From: Lichenicola sp964242425
GTDB taxonomy: Bacteria > Pseudomonadota > Alphaproteobacteria > Acetobacterales > Acetobacteraceae
Reading direction: 5' to 3'
Assembly: GCA_964242425.1 (NCBI GenBank)
Contig: CAXTCK010000084.1
Coordinates: 1 to 14,001, forward strand
Length of the DNA stretch: 14,001 bases
Shown here: piece after piece, positions 6,812-13,195 of the stretch
Numbering within the stretch: the first letter of the stretch is position 1
Layout of the letters: every line of letters starts with the position of its first letter
Translations under genes and position numbers: made by a program
The notes under the pieces: model-generated
Told to the model about the DNA's origin: nothing
Database searches by the model: none
The model's input: the letters and a program-made list of their open reading frames with translations, nothing else

Positions 6812-7918
6812 TCAGGCATCCTGTAGATTGCTGGCCGGGGCGGTCCACTCCCGCCACAACAGGATCAGGGCCGCCATGATGGCCGGCCCGAGGAACAGGC
6901 CCAGCAATCCCCACGCCTCGACGCCGCCCAGGATGCCCAGCAGCACCCACAGGAACGGCAGCTTGGTTGCGCCGCCAATCAGCACCGGCCGCACGAAGTG
7001 GTCTGACGCGAACACCACCACCATCCCGAACACGAACAGCGCGATCGCTGCGATGGTGGAACCCTGCGCCAGCACCAGGACGGACGCGAGCCCGATCGCC
7101 AGCACCGCGCAGAACGGGATCATGGCGGCCACCGCCGTCAGCACGCCGAACAGGGTAGGGTGCGGCGCGCCTGCGATCGCGTAGGCGATGCCGAGCAGGA
7201 ACCCTTCGCCCAGACCCACCAGCACCAACCCGTCCACCGTGCCATGTACGGATGCGACCATCTGCCGGCCGATCCGCTCGCCACGTGCCCCGAACGCGCG
7301 ACGGCTGGCCACCAGCATCTGCCCGATCACCGTCTCGCCCTCTCGGAACAGGAAGAACAGGGTGATGATGCTGAAGGCGAACAGTGTGCTGCGATGCGCC
7401 ACCTGGCTGCCGAGCTGGCGTGTCATGCGCAGGTTGCCGCCGGCGCGTATGGACGCGAACAGGTCGGACGCGTCGTCGGGCGTCGCCAGGTGCTGCTGCC
7501 ACCATGCCGCAGCCGCGTCGCTCTCGATCGGCAGGCGATGCACCCACCCGGGCACGGGCACGCCGGCATGCCGCGCATGTCCCATCCAGGCGAGCACGCC
7601 CTGGGCCTCGCGGGCCGCCTCGAACGCGATCAGCGAGATCGGGATCAGGAACACCAGCGCGATCATGGCGGTGAACACGAGCGGAAGGGCGAGGTTGTGC
7701 CTGCCCGGGGGCCAGCGGCGCTTGGCGCGCCCGTAAAGAGGCCAAGTGGCGATGGCGAAGATCACTGCCCACACCAGGGCCGGCAGGAAGTCGCGCAAGG
7801 TGAACAGCCCAAGCAGAACCAGGACGCCTCCCAGGACGCTGCGCGCCACCTGCTGAGACCGGGTCTGCCGGCTCCTTTCCAGCTCGGGCGGCGCGACAGG
7901 CGGGGAAACCTGGTTCAT
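6812..7918 (-). CDS. AI-2E / PerM-family membrane protein
   Basis: A 368-residue multi-pass inner-membrane protein of the AI-2E transporter (UPF0118, PerM, TqsA) family. An N-terminal pair of hydrophobic segments (about 27-62) and one at about 76-98 are followed by a hydrophilic region (about 105-180). A segment rich in F-S-I-I-T-L-F-F-L-F then begins a C-terminal cluster of about four to five helices, with family motifs G-E-G-F-L-L-G-I-A-Y, D-H-F-V-R-P-V-L-I-G and L-P-F-L-W-V-L-L-G-I-L-G-G. ATG 7918 follows AAGGA by about 7 bp. The frame stays open upstream into the assembly gap, but that stretch is polar and not family-like. Members export small molecules or ions; the substrate cannot be told. 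It seems to be a single gene. Confidence 0.9.
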   Translation of the reverse strand: MNQVSPPVAPPELERSRQTRSQQVARSVLGGVLVLLGLFTLRDFLPALVWAVIFAIATWPLYGRAKRRWPPGRHNLALPLVFTAMIALVFLIPISLIAFEAAREAQGVLAWMGHARHAGVPVPGWVHRLPIESDAAAAWWQQHLATPDDASDLFASIRAGGNLRMTRQLGSQVAHRSTLFAFSIITLFFLFREGETVIGQMLVASRRAFGARGERIGRQMVASVHGTVDGLVLVGLGEGFLLGIAYAIAGAPHPTLFGVLTAVAAMIPFCAVLAIGLASVLVLAQGSTIAAIALFVFGMVVVFASDHFVRPVLIGGATKLPFLWVLLGILGGVEAWGLLGLFLGPAIMAALILLWREWTAPASNLQDA

Positions 7919-8021
7919 CGGTCGTCCTTCGGTCAGGTCAGCGGGCAGGTCGGGGTCCGGCGCTTCAGGCTTGCCGCCTACCTCAACGTGCCGCGCGGTC
8001 GGTATTTGCGCCGCCCCGCAA

Positions 8022-8121
8022 NNNNNNNNNNNNNNNNNNNNNNNNNNNNNNNNNNNNNNNNNNNNNNNNNNNNNNNNNNNNNNNNNNNNNNNNNNNNNNN
8101 NNNNNNNNNNNNNNNNNNNNN
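8022..8121. other. Assembly gap (100 N)
   Basis: Exactly 100 consecutive N bases, the conventional placeholder for a gap of unknown size between contigs. The true distance and content between the AI-2E-type gene and the decayed region are unknown, and the two sides may have been joined by scaffolding. Whatever precedes the cupin remnant may be lost here. Confidence 0.99.
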
Positions 8122-8246
8122 TCATCAACCGCCCCGGCGCACCGTTTCCGGCTGCCGGAGCGGCTTCGACGGCTTCTTTCGCGAGCCTGGGTGCTCCTTG
8201 TCAGTGGGGCGGCCCGGTGCTGACCGAGGTCGACGGCGCCCGGCCC

Positions 8247-8814
8247 ATGCAGATGGCGCCGCACCACAGTATCGAACTGCTGACGCCTGATGCGCTGCGC
8301 CCGGTTGCTACGGCGGGAGCGGCAGTTACGGCCGAAATGCTCGACGTGCTCAGCATTGACATCCAGGTCCTCGCTGAAGCCGGAGCCGGCAACGACGATC
8401 TTTGCCTGATCCGCGGGCGGATGCCGCCCGGAGCCGTGGTGCCGCTGCACACCAGGCCGACCGCGCGGTGCTCTACGGGGCGGCGCCCGCACGCTCTCCG
8501 CAACCGCGGCAACGTGCCCGCCGACACCTTGCTGGTCACGATGCAGCGCATTGCCGGGCTGTTCCGCGAGATCGGCTGCCCGACACAGGTGGCGCCGCCT
8601 GGACCGCCGTCCCGAGGACTGGCTAGAGGCTCTCGCTGCCGTCTGGCACGCCCGCGGCTACTGGCTCGGCGACACGGCGGGGGACGTCACTCTTGCCCTG
8701 CTCCTCGACGTGCTAACCAGACTGCCGCTGATCCAAAACACCGCTTCTTCACTCAAGGGGACCCTGTCATCCCTTCGTCCACGTTGGCCGCCACCGTGGC
8801 GAAATACGGTGTGA
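8247..8814 (+). pseudogene. Cupin-domain protein, broken by internal deletion and frameshift
   Basis: From ATG 8247 one frame reads a cupin-like N-terminal region ending in C-L-I-R-G-R-M-P-P-G-A-V-V-P-L-H, the strand that normally leads into the H-x-H metal site. Only about a dozen unrelated residues later it resumes with H-A-L-R-N-R-G-N-V-P-A-D-T-L-L-V-T, which in cupins lies some 40 residues further on, so the metal-binding core appears deleted. After F-R-E-I-G-C-P the family-like sequence moves to the +1 frame (R-R-P-E-D-W-L-E-A-L and G-Y-W-L-G-D), indicating a frameshift near 8585-8600; that frame stops at 8814. The intact ancestor was probably a small cupin oxygenase-like or sensing protein. 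The family call comes from recalled motif patterns, not a search. Confidence 0.55.
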
Positions 8815-9104
8815 TCGTTGCGGTTCATGGGCGACGAAGCACAAGATCCCCGATGTAGATCCGAATGACCAAGTCATGAACGTAGTCAATTCTTTCGTTT
8901 TATGAGGAGGACGTGGCCGCAAGTTCTACAGCCAGGATCACCGGTTTTCGTAAGATGAGCGGAAACGCCGCCTACGGTTCCGTTTCCTGTCCAGCCTATG
9001 AGATCAGGCTCGGTTACTGTTGTGTGACGCGCCCGTCTAGGCTCAGGACTCATCACGGCAACCAGAAGATGACGGTAGAAGCGATGCAGGTTGCCGAGAA
9101 CAAG
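8815..9104. other. Unassigned AT-richer stretch with palindromes, no supported gene
   Basis: No reading frame here resembles a protein I know. A minus-strand frame of 82 codons (8886-9134) runs out of the transposase remnant through this stretch, but after the transposase motif its sequence is unfamiliar. The segment contains the alternating inverted repeats GTTTTCG (8944-8950) / CGGAAAC (8960-8966) and GGAAACG (8961-8967) / CGTTTCC (8981-8987). Codon use and base composition differ from the flanking core genes. It is probably decayed mobile or foreign DNA. Confidence 0.5.
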
Positions 9105-9490
9105 GTCGCTCATCTGCCCTTCGCTCAGCAGCATGGCGACCGCACGGCCTTATCCGTCGCACACGGCATGGCGCTCAGAATCTAATCCTGCCGCGGGTGC
9201 AGCCAATCCTGCGAAAGTCCCGTTTTGAACCGGACTGGCGGCCGTGCGATGCGCCTTGAGGTGGGTGGCGTCGATCATCAACCGCTCGGACACAGCGTTG
9301 CCGGCTGCCAGGACCGAAGATGCGCGCGACTAGCCGCGCGGTGTGTCCTTCCACTGCAGCCCTTGGCGGATAACGTAGATGATGCCGCTGACCACCCGGC
9401 GGTCATCCATGCGGACCAAGCCACGCGAGCGCGAAAGTACGGCCCGATGCAGCGCATGTAAGCGCGGGGAAGAAAGACCAAGCCAGACGT
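9105..9490 (-). mobile_element. Degenerate IS5-family insertion sequence (transposase remnant)
   Basis: Reading the minus strand from about 9490, one frame gives an IS5-like start (Y-M-R-C-I-G-P-Y-F). After a frameshift near 9435 the next frame gives M-D-D-R-R-V-V-S-G-I-I-Y-V-I-R-Q-G-L-Q-W-K-D, the conserved N-terminal domain. A TAG at 9330-9332 follows, and the normal G-P-H-K-T-L-Y-N-R-F region is missing. The same frame resumes with E-R-L-M-I-D-A-T-H-L-K-A-H-R-T-A-A-S, which holds the first catalytic Asp (codon 9270-9272). It then hits TAA at 9150-9152 and ends in M-L-L-S-E-G-Q-M-S-D. The second Asp and the Glu of the DDE triad are absent. With a frameshift, two stops, an internal deletion and a missing 3' third, it cannot move itself. 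Terminal repeats were not identified, so the ends are approximate. Confidence 0.8.
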
Positions 9491-9694
9491 CAGCACCTTC
9501 CGACCCGCACCGCGTAGAGGGTCCTGCGCCCAAGACGATGAAACCGAAGATTGGTGGACATCGTGGACGCAGGCCCACCATGTCGCCGTTACGTCGCAGA
9601 CGCTCCAACTCGACGGGTTTGGTCTGCCCTTTCCGGCAGACACTCGGTGATGCCGCGGGACATACTTGTGTCGGTGCAGCGACGACCTGACGGG

Positions 9695-9720
9695 TCCGGC
9701 CGGCGCGATGGCCGGCCGGA
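9695..9720 (-). terminator. Strong GC hairpin after sodB
   Basis: TCCGGCCGGC (9695-9704) and GCCGGCCGGA (9711-9720) form a perfect 10-bp stem with a 6-base loop, beginning 6 bp after the sodB stop codon. There is no run of T on the sodB transcript side. It could act as a terminator of the kind found in GC-rich genomes or as a 3'-end stabiliser. The position strongly suggests it belongs to sodB. Confidence 0.55.
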
Positions 9721-9726
9721 ACGGGA

Positions 9727-10335
9727 TCAGGCCGCCTTGAGCTGGGCGTCGGCGAACTCGTAGTTGGCCAGCTTGTCGAGGTAATTGGTCACGTAGTCCG
9801 GGCGGCGGTTGTTGAAGTCGAGGTAGTAGGAGTGCTCCCACACGTCGAGCCCGAGCAGCGGACGGCCAGAATCCTCGGCCAGCGGGTTGGAGCCGTTCGG
9901 GGTCTTGGTCACCTTGAGCTTGCCGTCACTGCCCAGCACCAGCCAGGCCCAGCCGGAGCCGAACTGGGTGGTGGCCACGGTCTTGAAGGCGTCCTTGAAC
10001 GCATCGACGCTGCCGAAATCCTCGACGATCTTGCCTTCAAGGCTGCCAGGGATCGTGCCCCCGTTTGGCGACAGGTTCTGCCAGAACAGGATGTGGTTCC
10101 AATGCTGGCCCGCGTTGTTGAACACCGGCGCCATGTCCGGCTTGCCGCGGCTGAGGGTCACGATCTCGTCCAGCGACTTGTTCTGCAGCGCCTCGTTCTT
10201 CTCGACGAAGCCGTTCAACGCCGTCACGTAGGCCTGGTGATGCTTGCCATGATGCAGCTCCAGGGTCTGCTGGCACATGCCGCGTGCGGCAAGCGCGTTG
10301 GGCGGGTAGGGCAGGGGTGGCAGTTCGAAAGCCAT
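9727..10335 (-). CDS. sodB: Superoxide dismutase, iron type (Fe/Mn family)
   Basis: A 202-residue cytosolic enzyme converting superoxide to oxygen and hydrogen peroxide. The metal ligands by alignment to the family are His28 (in E-L-H-H-G-K-H-H), His81 (in H-W-N-H-I-L-F-W), and Asp164 and His168 (in D-V-W-E-H-S-Y-Y). Gln77 in F-N-N-A-G-Q sits at the position that holds the active-site glutamine in iron enzymes. The manganese-type Gln in the later P-N-G-S-N-P-L segment is absent, so iron is favoured. There is no signal peptide. ATG 10335 follows an excellent AAGGAG (10343-10348) by 7 bp. A GC hairpin follows the stop. The gene borders the decayed IS region but looks intact and has normal composition. 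Confidence 0.96.
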   Translation of the reverse strand: MAFELPPLPYPPNALAARGMCQQTLELHHGKHHQAYVTALNGFVEKNEALQNKSLDEIVTLSRGKPDMAPVFNNAGQHWNHILFWQNLSPNGGTIPGSLEGKIVEDFGSVDAFKDAFKTVATTQFGSGWAWLVLGSDGKLKVTKTPNGSNPLAEDSGRPLLGLDVWEHSYYLDFNNRRPDYVTNYLDKLANYEFADAQLKAA

Positions 10336-10353
10336 GGATACTCTCCTTGGGTT

Positions 10354-10368
10354 GGCTGCGGTGCAGCC
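10354..10368 (-). promoter_or_regulatory. Hairpin in the sodB leader next to the ribosome site
   Basis: GGCTGC (10354-10359) and GCAGCC (10363-10368) form a perfect 6-bp stem with a 3-base loop in the sodB 5' leader, 5 bp upstream of the AAGGAG ribosome site. It could insulate or modulate translation start; that role is inferred from position alone. Confidence 0.3.
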
Positions 10369-10499
10369 GGTGGCGGCAGGCCCGACTGGATGGTCCGGCA
10401 CCGGGAACCAGCCGATGACGCGCAGGGCGGCACCTGGCCCGCCTGTCGACGCGCCCTCCGCAGCTTGCTCCGGCACCGCGCCGGCTCCATCTGGGCGCC

Positions 10500-11324
10500 A
10501 TGTCCAAACACGACAAGGCAGGATCCGGTTCCAGCGCCGCCTTGGCACGCCGGGTCGATCCCGACCGGTTCCTGACCGTGCTGCCGGCACCGGCTGCACG
10601 ACGCGAGGCGCTGTTCACGCTGATCGCCTTCAACCACGAGCTGGTCCGGGCGCTGGAGATGCCGTCGCTGCGGTCGGGAAGCGGCCCGATCGCGGCGCTG
10701 ATCCGCCTGCAATGGTGGCGGGAAGTGGTGGGTGCCGAGCGCAGCGACTGGCACGGGCAGCCAGTGGCGACACAGCTGCGGGCGCTGATCGACGCGCACC
10801 TGGTGCGGCCGGGCACGCTGCTCGACGTCGTGACAGCCAGGGAAGCGGAAGCGGAAGGAATGCAAACGCTGGCGGAATGGCGCGCGGCCATGGCGTCCGG
10901 CGCCGGCGGCGTGCAGCGCGCGATCGGCGAGGTGCTGGGGGTGGCGCCGGAGCAGGAATGCCGGCTCGCAGCAGTGGGCGCGGCCTACAGCACCGGGGCG
11001 CTGCGTCGTCACCTGGACGCGGTGCTGGCCTCCGGACGCTGCCCGCTCCCGGACGAGATGCTGGACCAGGCCGGTACCTCGCGCGACCGGCTTTCGGGAG
11101 ACAAGGCGGCCTTGCCGGCGCTCCGCGACGCGCTGCAGCGGGAGGGCGAAGCGTTCCTGCGCGACGCCGACGGCCCGCCATTGCCCGGGGCGAAACGCGT
11201 GGCGCTGCTGCCGCTCGTCCTGGCGCGCCGCGACCTCGCGCGGAACGATCCTCGGCGACCGGACGCGCAGCGCGGCCTCGGCGACCGGCTCGCTGTGCTG
11301 GCCGCCTCGTTGAAGCTTGGCTGA
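10500..11324 (+). CDS. Squalene/phytoene synthase-fold protein, NDUFAF6-like, probably non-catalytic
   Basis: A 274-residue protein with the fold signature of the squalene/phytoene synthase family: D-P-D-R-F-L-T-V-L-P-A-P (20-31), the helix A-L-F-T-L-I-A-F-N-H-E-L (38-49), I-R-L-Q-W-W-R-E-V-V (68-77), and the later G-A-A-Y-S-T-G-A-L-R-R-H-L with L-P-D-E-M-L (160-188). Where true synthases carry a first Asp-rich D-x-x-x-D motif, this protein has F-N-H-E-L-V-R-A-L-E, and the second Asp-rich motif is also absent. This matches the NDUFAF6-like branch, linked in mitochondria to assembly of respiratory complex I, so a prenyl-diphosphate enzyme role is unlikely. It diverges from sodB across 164 bp. 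ATG 10500 has no strong ribosome site. Confidence 0.82.
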   Translation: MSKHDKAGSGSSAALARRVDPDRFLTVLPAPAARREALFTLIAFNHELVRALEMPSLRSGSGPIAALIRLQWWREVVGAERSDWHGQPVATQLRALIDAHLVRPGTLLDVVTAREAEAEGMQTLAEWRAAMASGAGGVQRAIGEVLGVAPEQECRLAAVGAAYSTGALRRHLDAVLASGRCPLPDEMLDQAGTSRDRLSGDKAALPALRDALQREGEAFLRDADGPPLPGAKRVALLPLVLARRDLARNDPRRPDAQRGLGDRLAVLAASLKLG

Positions 11325-11368
11325 GGCGTGCGGGAACGGAAACACGACCTGGGAATTCACCTCCACAT

Positions 11369-11390
11369 CCACGGCCTGCTACAGGCGTGG
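11369..11390 (+). terminator. Bulged hairpin between the synthase-fold gene and the SDR gene
   Basis: CCACG-G-CCTG (11369-11378) pairs with CAGG-CGTGG (11382-11390), giving nine base pairs with one bulged G and a 3-base loop. It lies 44 bp after the upstream stop and 24 bp before the next start. No T-tract follows. It may end the upstream transcript or structure the SDR leader. Confidence 0.3.
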
Positions 11391-11414
11391 AACGTCGTCG
11401 CGAAGGATGCGGTC

Positions 11415-12263
11415 ATGGGTATGGATGCGTTGAAGCCGCTTCACGTGGCGGTGGTGACCGGCGGCGCGTCCGGCATCGGCCTCGCCGCGTGCCGCCGCCT
11501 TGCCGCGATGGGGCTGTCCGTCGTCATCGCCGACCTGCCCGGGGGGAGGCTGGCAGCGGCGGCGGAAACGATCGCCGCCTGCTCGCCGCGCGGTGCGGAC
11601 GCGGTGCAGGCGGTCGCGACCGACGTCGCCTCGCGCGCCTCGCTGGCAGCGCTGGTGGACGCCGTTTCCACCCGGTTCGGCCGCATCGACATGGTGATGG
11701 CCAACGCCGCGGTGCAGCCCGGAAGCGCCATCCTCGGGGACGGGGATAGCTGGACCCGGATCCTGGAGATCAACCTCCACGGCGTGATCGATACGGTCCG
11801 GGCGTTCCTGCCCGGCCTGCTTGCCGGCGACGGGCCGGGGCTGGTGGTGATCACCGGCTCCAAGCAGGGCATCACCACGCCGCCGGGCGATCCGGCCTAC
11901 AACGTTGCCAAGGCCGGGGTGAAGGCGTTCGCCGAGGCGGTGCAGCACGACCTGCGCAACCGTCCGGGCTGCGCGGTGACGGCGCACCTGCTCATCCCCG
12001 GCTTCGTGTGGACGCCGCTCACCGAGAACGGGCGCACCGAGAAGCCGGCGGCGGCCTGGACGGCGGAGCAGACCATCGACTTCATGCTGCAGCGCCTGGA
12101 GCACGGCGACTTCTACATCCTGTGCCCCGACAACGATGTGGCCCGCCCCCTGGACGAGAAGCGCATCCTGTGGGCGGCCGGCGACATCGTCGAGAACCGG
12201 CCACCGCTATCGCGCTGGCATCCGGACCACGCGGCCGCCTTTGCCGATTTCCTGAAGCGGTAG
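11415..12263 (+). CDS. Short-chain dehydrogenase/reductase (SDR) family oxidoreductase
   Basis: A 282-residue classical SDR. The cofactor motif is T-G-G-A-S-G-I-G (15-22), with Asp40 at the end of the second strand, which favours NAD(H) over NADP(H). N-A-A (97-99) stands for the usual N-A-G. The catalytic tetrad Asn120, Ser149, Tyr162 and Lys166 is complete (Y-N-V-A-K). The C-terminal 70 residues include D-F-Y-I-L-C-P-D-N-D-V and differ from the short tail of simple SDRs, but no substrate can be named. ATG 11415 follows AAGGA (11403-11407) by 7 bp; an upstream GTG at 11328 keeps the frame open but gives a His-rich leader without support. It converges on the next gene with only 21 bp between stops. 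Confidence 0.92.
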   Translation: MGMDALKPLHVAVVTGGASGIGLAACRRLAAMGLSVVIADLPGGRLAAAAETIAACSPRGADAVQAVATDVASRASLAALVDAVSTRFGRIDMVMANAAVQPGSAILGDGDSWTRILEINLHGVIDTVRAFLPGLLAGDGPGLVVITGSKQGITTPPGDPAYNVAKAGVKAFAEAVQHDLRNRPGCAVTAHLLIPGFVWTPLTENGRTEKPAAAWTAEQTIDFMLQRLEHGDFYILCPDNDVARPLDEKRILWAAGDIVENRPPLSRWHPDHAAAFADFLKR

Positions 12264-12273
12264 GACTGCCGCA

Positions 12274-12293
12274 GGCGGCGGGGATCAGCCGCC
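12274..12293. terminator. Possible shared hairpin between convergent genes
   Basis: GGCGGC (12274-12279) and GCCGCC (12288-12293) form a 6-bp stem with an 8-base loop. It starts 10 bp after the SDR stop and extends over the stop of the minus-strand gene. There are no flanking T-runs, so a terminator role is only suggested by its place between two converging stops. Confidence 0.25.
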
Positions 12294-13163
12294 CCCCAGG
12301 GTCTCCGCGACCGGAAGCACCGCGGAATAGTCGTCCTTGCCGTGCAGGCGGGTGGCGAGCGACATGAGCTGCGTCGCCGCCGCGTTGGCGGGCAGCGGCA
12401 CGCCATGCGCCGCCGCGTCGGCCAGAAGCAGGCCCAGGTCCTTGTGCGCGAGCCAGGCTGGGAACTGCGGCGCGATGTTCCCCCCGCCTGCCGTGGCGAG
12501 CTTGCGCTTGTGATGCGGCGAGATCACCGCGACGCCGTCCAGCGTTTGCAGCAGCGCGTCGCGGTCGAGCCCGGCGGCGACCCCGTAGGACACCGCCTCG
12601 GCGATGACGGCCATGCTGGACACCATGATGCCGTTCACCACCAGCTTGATGGTGGAGCCCTGGCCTGACGGGCCGACATGCACGGTCTTCTTGCCGATCG
12701 CGTCCAGGATCGGCCTGGCCCGCGCCACGTCGGCCGCCTCGCCGCCGACCAGCACCACGAGCTCGCCCGCCTTGGCTTCCGGCGTGCTGCCGGACACCGG
12801 CGCGTCGAGCACCGCGAGCTGCCGCTCCCGTCCGGCCGCGGCCAACCGGCGCGAGGCGTCCGGCGAGACCGAGCTGGTGTTGATCACCAGGCCGCCCGCC
12901 TTCAGCCCGTGCAGGAACCCGTCCTCGCCATAGGCCGAAGCCGCCAGTGCTGCGTCATTGGGCACCGACACCAGCACGATGTCGCTCGCCTCCGCCAGGG
13001 CGCGCGGCGATGACAGCATCGCTGACCCGTCCGCAGCCTGCCCGCCCTTGGCAGACGGCGTGTAGGCGACGGTGCGGTAGCCCGCCTCGCGGATGTGGGC
13101 GGCCATGAGCGCCGCCATGGCGCCATAGCCGATGAAGCCGACGGTTTGCGGCTGGTCTGCCAT
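12285..13163 (-). CDS. NAD(P)-dependent beta-hydroxyacid dehydrogenase (3-hydroxyisobutyrate dehydrogenase family)
   Basis: A 292-residue protein with the two domains of the family. The Rossmann N-terminus reads G-F-I-G-Y-G-A-M-A (9-17), the substrate motif is D-A-P-V-S-G-S (120-126), and the catalytic Lys173 lies in G-S-T-I-K-L-V-V-N with Asn177. The C-terminal all-helical domain includes H-K-D-L-G (240-244). The glycine after Met in the usual G-x-G-x-M-G signature is Ala here, a mild departure. ATG 13163 follows AAGGAG by 8 bp and is better than the GTG three codons upstream. Relatives oxidise 3-hydroxyisobutyrate, tartronate semialdehyde or similar; the substrate is not evident. It lies 32 bp downstream of uvrA on the same strand, so it may be co-transcribed with it. 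Confidence 0.92.
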   Translation of the reverse strand: MADQPQTVGFIGYGAMAALMAAHIREAGYRTVAYTPSAKGGQAADGSAMLSSPRALAEASDIVLVSVPNDAALAASAYGEDGFLHGLKAGGLVINTSSVSPDASRRLAAAGRERQLAVLDAPVSGSTPEAKAGELVVLVGGEAADVARARPILDAIGKKTVHVGPSGQGSTIKLVVNGIMVSSMAVIAEAVSYGVAAGLDRDALLQTLDGVAVISPHHKRKLATAGGGNIAPQFPAWLAHKDLGLLLADAAAHGVPLPANAAATQLMSLATRLHGKDDYSAVLPVAETLGGG

Positions 13164-13195
13164 CAGGAACACTCCTTGTCCGGCGACCTCAACGC

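Noticed and set aside
6700..6830. tRNA-Pro as the attachment site of an integrated element
   Set aside because: No integrase is present, and I noticed no repeat of the tRNA 3' end downstream in the window; the assembly gap leaves this untested beyond 8021.
6624..7772. A 382-codon minus-strand frame whose N-terminal product part is antisense to the AI-2E gene and whose later part contains R-R-D-S-N-P-R-P-P-V-P-Q-T-D-A-L-P-G-C-A-T-A
   Set aside because: That motif is the well-known spurious translation of the reverse complement of a tRNA gene, here tRNA-Pro, and the rest is an out-of-frame shadow of the AI-2E-type gene.
9225..9690. Plus-strand frames of 78-103 codons across the IS remnant
   Set aside because: The minus strand carries clear IS5 transposase motifs over the same bases, and the plus-strand products are unlike any family I know.
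10500..11324. Functional phytoene or squalene synthase
   Set aside because: The aspartate-rich motifs needed to bind the diphosphate substrates are absent and no isoprenoid gene is nearby.
10334..11749. A 471-codon plus-strand frame through the synthase-fold and SDR genes
   Set aside because: It is Arg/Gly/Ala-rich with no family motif and lies out of frame with two well-supported genes.
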